Source of the DNA: DASSUW01 sp963730535
GTDB lineage: Bacteria; Actinomycetota; Thermoleophilia; Solirubrobacterales; Solirubrobacteraceae
NCBI GenBank assembly: GCA_963730535.1
Contig: CAVSRU010000007.1
Coordinates: forward strand, 1-64,000
Length of the DNA: 64,000 bases
Direction: 5' to 3'
Each line of letters starts with the position of its first letter. Within the stretch, counting starts at the first letter, position 1. Positions 57,532 to 64,000 of this stretch are shown here, one piece after another. The position numbers and the translations under genes were made by a program. Under the pieces are notes generated by a model, which ran no database searches, was not told the origin of the DNA, and worked only from the letters and a program-made list of their open reading frames with translations.

Positions 57532-58257
57532 GTGGACAAGCGTGTGCCGTACGTGAAAGCGACGGTGGTGCGGGCGGCTCGGCCCGCCAGCGTCCAGGTC
57601 GGCGCGACCGCGGAGGTCCTCGGCGACGGCACGATCGATGGCTTCGTCGGTGGACACTGCGCCGAGCCGAGCGTGCGCCTCCACGCGCTGCGAGCGCTCG
57701 AGACCGGCGAGCCGCTGCTCCTGCGGATCGAGCCCGGCGACGGCGACAGCGAGCCGACCGAAGGCGCCGTGACCGTCCACAACCCGTGTATCAGCGGCGG
57801 CGCACTCGAGATCTTCCTCGAGCCGCGGCTGCCCCCGCCGCGGATCCACATCCTCGGTGACACGCCGATCGCCCGCGCGCTGGCCGGGCTGAGCGGCGGC
57901 ATGGGATACGACGTCGTCCGCGTGGCGAGCGGCGAGGTCGCGCCCGAGGCCGACGACGCCGCCGTCGTCGTCGCGTCGCACGGGCGCGACGAGGAGCAGG
58001 CGCTCGAGACGGCGCTTGCGGCCGGCGTCGCCTACGTCGGCCTGGTCGCCAGCCGCAAGCGGGGCGCCGCCGTGCTCGCCGACCTCGACGCTCCCGACAC
58101 CGAGCGCGTGCACACGCCGGCCGGGCTCGACATCGGCGCCCGGACACCGGAGGAGATCGCGCTGTCGATCCTCGCCCAGCTCGTGGAGACGCGTCGGAGT
58201 CGGCTCACGCCGCCGCCGGTCGCGGTCGAGGAGCACGCGCACCACTGCCATGAGTGA
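57532..58257 (+). CDS. XdhC/CoxF family maturation factor
   Basis: This 241-residue protein starts at GTG. Its N-terminal XdhC/CoxI domain includes GATAEVLGDGTIDGFVGGHC, then VTVHNPCISGGALEIFLEPR. The C-terminal Rossmann domain includes RIHILGDTPIARALAGLSGG. In CODH and xanthine oxidase systems, such proteins bind and insert sulfurated molybdenum cofactor. The usual GGC has an inserted H here (GGHC). Its end overlaps the following nucleotidyltransferase gene by eight bases. Confidence 0.85.
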   Translation: MDKRVPYVKATVVRAARPASVQVGATAEVLGDGTIDGFVGGHCAEPSVRLHALRALETGEPLLLRIEPGDGDSEPTEGAVTVHNPCISGGALEIFLEPRLPPPRIHILGDTPIARALAGLSGGMGYDVVRVASGEVAPEADDAAVVVASHGRDEEQALETALAAGVAYVGLVASRKRGAAVLADLDAPDTERVHTPAGLDIGARTPEEIALSILAQLVETRRSRLTPPPVAVEEHAHHCHE

Positions 58258-58846
58258 GCCGTTCGTCGCCGGACTCGTCCTGGCGGCAGGCGGCTCACGA
58301 CGGCTCGGCCGGCCGAAGCAGCTGCTGCCGTTCGGGGAGGCGACGCTGCTCGACCACACCGTCGCGACCGCCCGGGCATGCGGGTTCGACCAGCTGCTGG
58401 TCGCCGTCGGCGGCGACGCGGACGAGGTCCGCGCGCGCGTGAACCTCGAGGGAGCCGACGTCGTCGTCAACCCCGGCTTCGGCGCCGGCTGCTCGTCGTC
58501 GATCGCCGTCGCGATCGACGCGCTCGACCCGGCGGCGACGGTGCTCGTGCTGATGCTGGGCGACCAGCCGGGCGTCGTCCCCGAGACCGTCCGGGCGCTG
58601 CTCGCCGGTCGCGGCGACGCGCCGCTCGCCGTCTGCCGCTACGACGACGGCCGGGGGCACCCGTTCGCGTTCGGGCGGGCGGTGTTCGACGGCCTGCGCG
58701 GCCTGCACGGCGACAAGGCGGTCTGGCGCATGCTCGAGCAGCGGCCGGACGATGTCGCGGAGGTTCCGGTGGCCGGACCGGTGCCCCTCGACGTCGACAC
58801 CTGGGAGGATTACGAGGCCGTGGTTGCCGCGGTCGGAGGAGGGTGA
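58250..58846 (+). CDS. MobA-like nucleotidyltransferase (MocA type)
   Basis: This 198-residue protein has the NTP_transf_3 signature VAGLVLAAGGSRRLGRPKQL, then LLPFGEATLLDHTVATARAC and MLGDQPGV. MocA-type enzymes attach CMP to molybdopterin to make the dinucleotide cofactor of CODH-type hydroxylases. The position directly behind the XdhC-like gene and before coxMSL supports that role. The ATG overlaps the preceding stop region. Confidence 0.85.
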   Translation: MSEPFVAGLVLAAGGSRRLGRPKQLLPFGEATLLDHTVATARACGFDQLLVAVGGDADEVRARVNLEGADVVVNPGFGAGCSSSIAVAIDALDPAATVLVLMLGDQPGVVPETVRALLAGRGDAPLAVCRYDDGRGHPFAFGRAVFDGLRGLHGDKAVWRMLEQRPDDVAEVPVAGPVPLDVDTWEDYEAVVAAVGGG

Positions 58847-58855
58847 GGAGGAGAG

Positions 58856-59098
58856 ATGAGTGGATGGACCGTGGGGCTGATCCTCGGGATCGTCGTCGTC
58901 CTCGTCGCTGCGCTGATCGTCATCACGATCGTGCGGCTCGCGGCGCGGATCGCCGCGCAGGCCAAGACGGCCGAGGGCGCCGTCGAGGTCGTGCGTGAGC
59001 AGACGAGCCAGCTCGGCGACATCGCCCGGATCAACGACTCGGGGGTGCGCATCCTGCACTCCGCCCGCGCCCTGCGAAAGGTGGCGGTGGGCAAGTGA
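58856..59098 (+). CDS. Small single-span membrane protein 1 of the CODH operon
   Basis: This 80-residue protein has one N-terminal helix (VGLILGIVVVLVAALIVITI) followed by a short soluble helix (AAQAKTAEGAVEVVREQTSQ). GAGGAG lies before the ATG. It is the first of five consecutive small membrane proteins with the same layout between the MobA-like gene and coxM. The start of the next gene overlaps its stop (GTGA). No known family is recognised. Confidence 0.75.
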   Translation: MSGWTVGLILGIVVVLVAALIVITIVRLAARIAAQAKTAEGAVEVVREQTSQLGDIARINDSGVRILHSARALRKVAVGK

Positions 59099-59370
59099 GC
59101 GATACGACGAGCTGGGTCATCGCGCTGATCATCGGACTCGCGGCGGCGCTGATCGTGGCGGCGCTGCTGGTGATGCTCGTCCGCTCCGTGGCGAGCATCG
59201 AGAAGTCGGTCGCCGGCCTGCTCGGCGTGGCCACGAGCGTCGCCGCCAACACGTCGAACATCCCGCAGCTCGAGGCCACCGCGCCGGTGCTGGCGACGAT
59301 CGTCGACGAGGCCGTCGTCCAGGACGGCTACATGAACGCCCTCACCGACGGCTTCGGAGACGCACGATGA
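59095..59370 (+). CDS. Small single-span membrane protein 2 of the CODH operon
   Basis: This 91-residue protein starts at GTG: MSDTTSWVIALIIGLAAALI, with a helix continuing to about residue 32. A coiled-coil-like segment (RSVASIEKSVAGLLGVATSV) follows, then a short acidic tail. It overlaps genes on both sides by four bases, so translation is coupled. No function is known. Confidence 0.75.
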   Translation: MSDTTSWVIALIIGLAAALIVAALLVMLVRSVASIEKSVAGLLGVATSVAANTSNIPQLEATAPVLATIVDEAVVQDGYMNALTDGFGDAR

Positions 59371-59645
59371 GCACCGAGGACATCCTGCTCCTGCTGAGCG
59401 TGCTGCTCGGCCTCGTCGTGGTCGCGGTACTGGCGATCGCGCTGATCCGGGTCCGCCGCGGCCTGGAGAACATCTCCCAGGGGCTCGCCACGCTCGGTGA
59501 CGCCCTCACCACCGTCGAGGCCGAGCACCTGCGCCCGCTCGAGCCCGCCGTGAAGGCGATCAACGCGCAGTTCGACGTGATCCTCGGCGCCATGCCGGGC
59601 ATCGCCAAGAAGGCGTCGGTCGTGGCCGAGAGGAGGCCGTCATGA
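59367..59645 (+). CDS. Small single-span membrane protein 3 of the CODH operon
   Basis: This 92-residue protein starts MSTEDILLLLSVLLGLVVVA, one membrane helix. A soluble helix follows (RVRRGLENISQGLATLGDAL, then EHLRPLEPAVKAINAQFDVI). A long upstream frame is only readthrough. Both ends overlap neighbours by four bases. Confidence 0.75.
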   Translation: MSTEDILLLLSVLLGLVVVAVLAIALIRVRRGLENISQGLATLGDALTTVEAEHLRPLEPAVKAINAQFDVILGAMPGIAKKASVVAERRPS

Positions 59646-59905
59646 CGCTCTGGTGGATCGGCAACGCCGTCCTCCTCGTGGTGCTCGTCGTCGTGATCCT
59701 GCTCCTCAGCGGCGTGCTCAAGGCCGCCACGAGCATCGTCCCGAGCATCGGGGCGATCGCCGGCGCGGCGTCCCGGGGGTCCAAGGACCTCGACGCCACC
59801 GCGCTGCTCCTCACCACGCAGGACCAGGTCCGCGAGACCGTCGCGGTCGTCGCGAACTACGGCGGCTCGCTCGACGTGATCCTCGACGACGCCGAGGAGC
59901 GCTGA
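59642..59905 (+). CDS. Small single-span membrane protein 4 of the CODH operon
   Basis: This 87-residue protein starts MTLWWIGNAVLLVVLVVVIL, one membrane helix. It continues with AATSIVPSIGAIAGAASRGS and ends in an acidic segment (YGGSLDVILDDAEER). The ATG overlaps the preceding stop by four bases. The next gene starts one base after its stop. Confidence 0.75.
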   Translation: MTLWWIGNAVLLVVLVVVILLLSGVLKAATSIVPSIGAIAGAASRGSKDLDATALLLTTQDQVRETVAVVANYGGSLDVILDDAEER

Positions 59906-59906
59906 C

Positions 59907-60509
59907 ATGCCCGCCGCCGGAGTAGTGACCATCGCCCTGATCGTCCTGATCGTCCTCGCGCTCGTCTTCTTCCTCGTGTCCACCATCGTGGCGCTGCAGA
60001 AGATCACCAACGGGCTCGACGACGTGATCGAGAGCGTCGGCGAGATCGTCTCCAAGAGCGCGCCGGTCAACGCGGTCGTGGACGACATCAACGCGAACCT
60101 CGACGCGGGCGTCGAGCTGCTCGAGGGTCTGCTCGTCAAGAAGGCCGGGATGGGCGACGCGCTCGGCCTCGTCGACGGCCTGTACCCCGGGGCGGCGCAG
60201 GCGGGCTTCCGCGCCTTCCCCGAGAGCCGCGAGATCACGCCGCCGCGGATCGCCGAGATCTACACGCGCGGGACGCTCACGCTCGCGCGCCTCGGCCGCG
60301 AGGCGCCGATCGCCATGGCCAACCCCGCGGGCCCGGTCCTGCGCAACATCGAGTCCGGGAGCCTCGCCGCGCGGCTGCTCTATCCGGAGGCCCGCCAGGC
60401 GCGGCCCGAGCGGCTCGAGCGCTCGCCGGTCATCGGCTCCGGCGCGCCGGAGCAGTACGAGCAGCGCGAGGACATCGGCAAGCCGCGCAAGCGGATGAGG
60501 AGCGCGTGA
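59907..60509 (+). CDS. Small single-span membrane protein 5, with C-terminal domain
   Basis: This 200-residue protein has the same start layout as its four neighbours (VTIALIVLIVLALVFFLVST, then LDDVIESVGEIVSKSAPVNA). It adds a C-terminal soluble part of about 130 residues (LYPGAAQAGFRAFPESREIT, TRGTLTLARLGREAPIAMAN). That part is basic and arginine-rich at its end. It directly precedes coxM with a one-base overlap (TGATG). It might anchor the enzyme to the membrane. Confidence 0.7.
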   Translation: MPAAGVVTIALIVLIVLALVFFLVSTIVALQKITNGLDDVIESVGEIVSKSAPVNAVVDDINANLDAGVELLEGLLVKKAGMGDALGLVDGLYPGAAQAGFRAFPESREITPPRIAEIYTRGTLTLARLGREAPIAMANPAGPVLRNIESGSLAARLLYPEARQARPERLERSPVIGSGAPEQYEQREDIGKPRKRMRSA

Positions 60510-61385
60510 TGCAGACCCCGGCACCGTTCGAGTACGAGCGCGCGACGAGCGTCGACGGCGCGATCGCGGCGCTCCAGCGGCTCGGCTCCGAGGCGCGCGT
60601 CGTCGCCGGCGGCCACAGCCTGCTGCCGATGATGAAGCTGCGCCTGGCCAACCCCGAGCACCTGGTCGACATCAACGACCTCACCGAGCTCGCGTACATC
60701 CGCGACGTGGGCGACGAGATCCGGATCGGCGCGCTGACGCGGCACGTCGACCTGCTCAGGTCGGAGCTGCTGGCCGAGTACTTCCCGGTGTTCCGCGACG
60801 CCGAGCAGGTGATCGCCGACCCGGTCGTCCGCAACCGCGGCACGATCGGCGGCTCGCTCTGCCAGGCCGACGCCGCGGAGGACCTCTCCGCGGTGTGCTC
60901 GGCGCTGAAGGCGGACGTCGTGATCCGCGGCGCCGAAGGGGAGCGCGTCGTGAGCATGGAGGACTTCCACGTCGGCCCGTACATGACCGCCGTGGGGTCG
61001 GGCGAGCTCCTCACCGAGGTCCGCCTCGCCAAGCGGCCGGGGGCCGGCAGCGCGCACGAGAAGGTCGAGCGCCGGGCCGGCGACTGGGCCATCGCGGCCG
61101 CGAGCGCCGCCGTGTGGATGGACGGCGGCACGTACGCCGACGCCGGCGATCGCCCTGAGCGCCGTGGGCCTCACGACCATCCACCTGTCGCGCGCCGAGG
61201 AGCTGCTGCGCGGCAACGCGCCGTCCTATGACCTCTTCACCGACGCCGCGATGATCGCGGTCGAGGACTGCTCGCCGATGGCCGACGGGCGCGGGCCGGT
61301 CGACTACAAGCGCCACCTGGCCGGCGTGCTCACCGGGCGGGCGCTACGCCGCGCGACCGCCCGGGCACTGAACGAGGAGGCCTGA
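60509..61385 (+). CDS. coxM: CODH medium (FAD) subunit CoxM, frameshifted in this sequence
   Basis: The FAD-binding subunit of CO dehydrogenase starts MQTPAPFEYERATSVDGAIA. It has the two FAD motifs AGGHSLLPMMKLRLA (33-47) and TIGGSLCQAD (112-121). The frame breaks at 61148, where one extra G follows GCC GGC. If it is removed, the sequence continues IALSAVGLTTIHLSRAEELL and ends NEEA at 61385. This gives 291 residues, normal for CoxM. As written, the single frame ends at 61231. The extra base may be an assembly error or a true mutation. The coxS start lies one base downstream. Confidence 0.85.
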
Positions 61386-61386
61386 C

Positions 61387-61857
61387 ATGGACGTCTCGAT
61401 GACCGTGAACGGCGAGCAGGTGACGCGCGACGTCGAGCCGCGCCTGCTGCTCGTGCACTTCCTGCGTGACACGCTCGACCTCACCGGCACCCACTGGGGC
61501 TGCGACACGTCGAACTGCGGCGCCTGCGTCGTGCTCATGGACGGCCAGCCGGTCAAGTCGTGCACCATCCTCGCGGCGATGGCGGCGGGCCACGAGATCC
61601 GCACCGTGGAGTCGCTCGAGGTCGACGGCCGGCTCGATCCGGTGCAGCAGGGCTTCCACGAGCTGCACGCGCTCCAGTGCGGCTTCTGCACGCCGGGGAT
61701 GATGCTGACCATCCGGGCGCTGCTGGACGAGAACCCCAACCCGACCGAGCAGGAGATCCGGACGGCGATATCGGGCGGCATCTGCCGCTGCACGGGCTAC
61801 AAGAACATCGTCGCCGCGGCTCGCTGGGCGGCCGAGCACGAACGGCAGGAGGTCTGA
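61387..61857 (+). CDS. coxS: CODH small (2Fe-2S) subunit CoxS
   Basis: This 156-residue iron-sulphur subunit binds two 2Fe-2S clusters. The plant-type cluster ligands are C39, C44, C47 and C59 (WGCDTSNCGACVVL). The second set is C98, C101, C133 and C135 (LQCGFCTPGM and GGICRCTGY). It passes electrons from the molybdenum site in CoxL to FAD in CoxM. It starts one base after coxM and is followed 2 bases later by coxL. Confidence 0.9.
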   Translation: MDVSMTVNGEQVTRDVEPRLLLVHFLRDTLDLTGTHWGCDTSNCGACVVLMDGQPVKSCTILAAMAAGHEIRTVESLEVDGRLDPVQQGFHELHALQCGFCTPGMMLTIRALLDENPNPTEQEIRTAISGGICRCTGYKNIVAAARWAAEHERQEV

Positions 61858-61859
61858 GC

Positions 61860-64000
<2,141 letters not shown>

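Overview
The window is 64 kb of very GC-rich bacterial DNA from an actinobacterium. A member of the Thermoleophilia (Solirubrobacterales type) fits best. This placement is inference from composition, from the frequent GTG and occasional TTG starts, from a form I carbon monoxide dehydrogenase set, and from the general look of the proteins (RTX-like secreted protein, EcsC, DUF4389, DUF2000, DHA2-type MFS). No rRNA or tRNA gene and no CRISPR array was seen.

Positions 1 to about 18 kb form a loosely packed, accessory-looking region. It holds an EcsC-HNH nuclease gene pair, small secreted and hypothetical proteins, an RTX-like repeat protein, several broken genes (an internally deleted MMPL transporter, gene 3' ends, a frameshifted secreted protein) and an intact MMPL exporter. 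Its long non-coding gaps carry a family of at least eleven short, related imperfect palindromes that I do not see in the rest of the window.

From 18 to 28 kb come ordinary metabolic and regulatory genes: methyltransferases, a zinc dehydrogenase, AraC with DUF2000, an opine-dehydrogenase-like enzyme, an orphan dipeptide-type permease divergent from a class III aminotransferase, and a DHA2 exporter. From 28.4 to 35.8 kb lies a signalling locus with two paralogous two-component systems. One kinase is fused to a complete MalT/LuxR-type ATPase regulator (1239 residues). One response regulator carries a degenerate cyclase-like domain at its N-terminus. The first response regulator seems to start at AUU.

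From 36 to 52 kb are small regulated units. Two TetR genes face small genes across clear repeated palindromic operators. An ECF42-like sigma factor follows a DGPF-domain protein. A tightly overlapping SDR pair is divergent from a MmyB-like regulator. An operon of HAD phosphatase, DUF4432 and kelch-repeat protein follows. From 52 to 57 kb are a LysR gene, a gamma-glutamyltransferase, and an ftsZ with a long N-terminal extension that is translationally coupled to a parA-type ATPase.

From 56.7 kb to the end one long plus-strand run encodes a methyltransferase, an XdhC/CoxF-like factor, a MobA-like nucleotidyltransferase, five consecutive overlapping small single-span membrane proteins, and coxM-coxS-coxL. 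CoxL has the AYRCSFR motif of genuine form I CO dehydrogenase and runs off the window end. CoxM is interrupted by a +1 frameshift in this sequence. The five-gene membrane cassette inside the CODH operon and the fused LuxR-kinase are the most unusual features.
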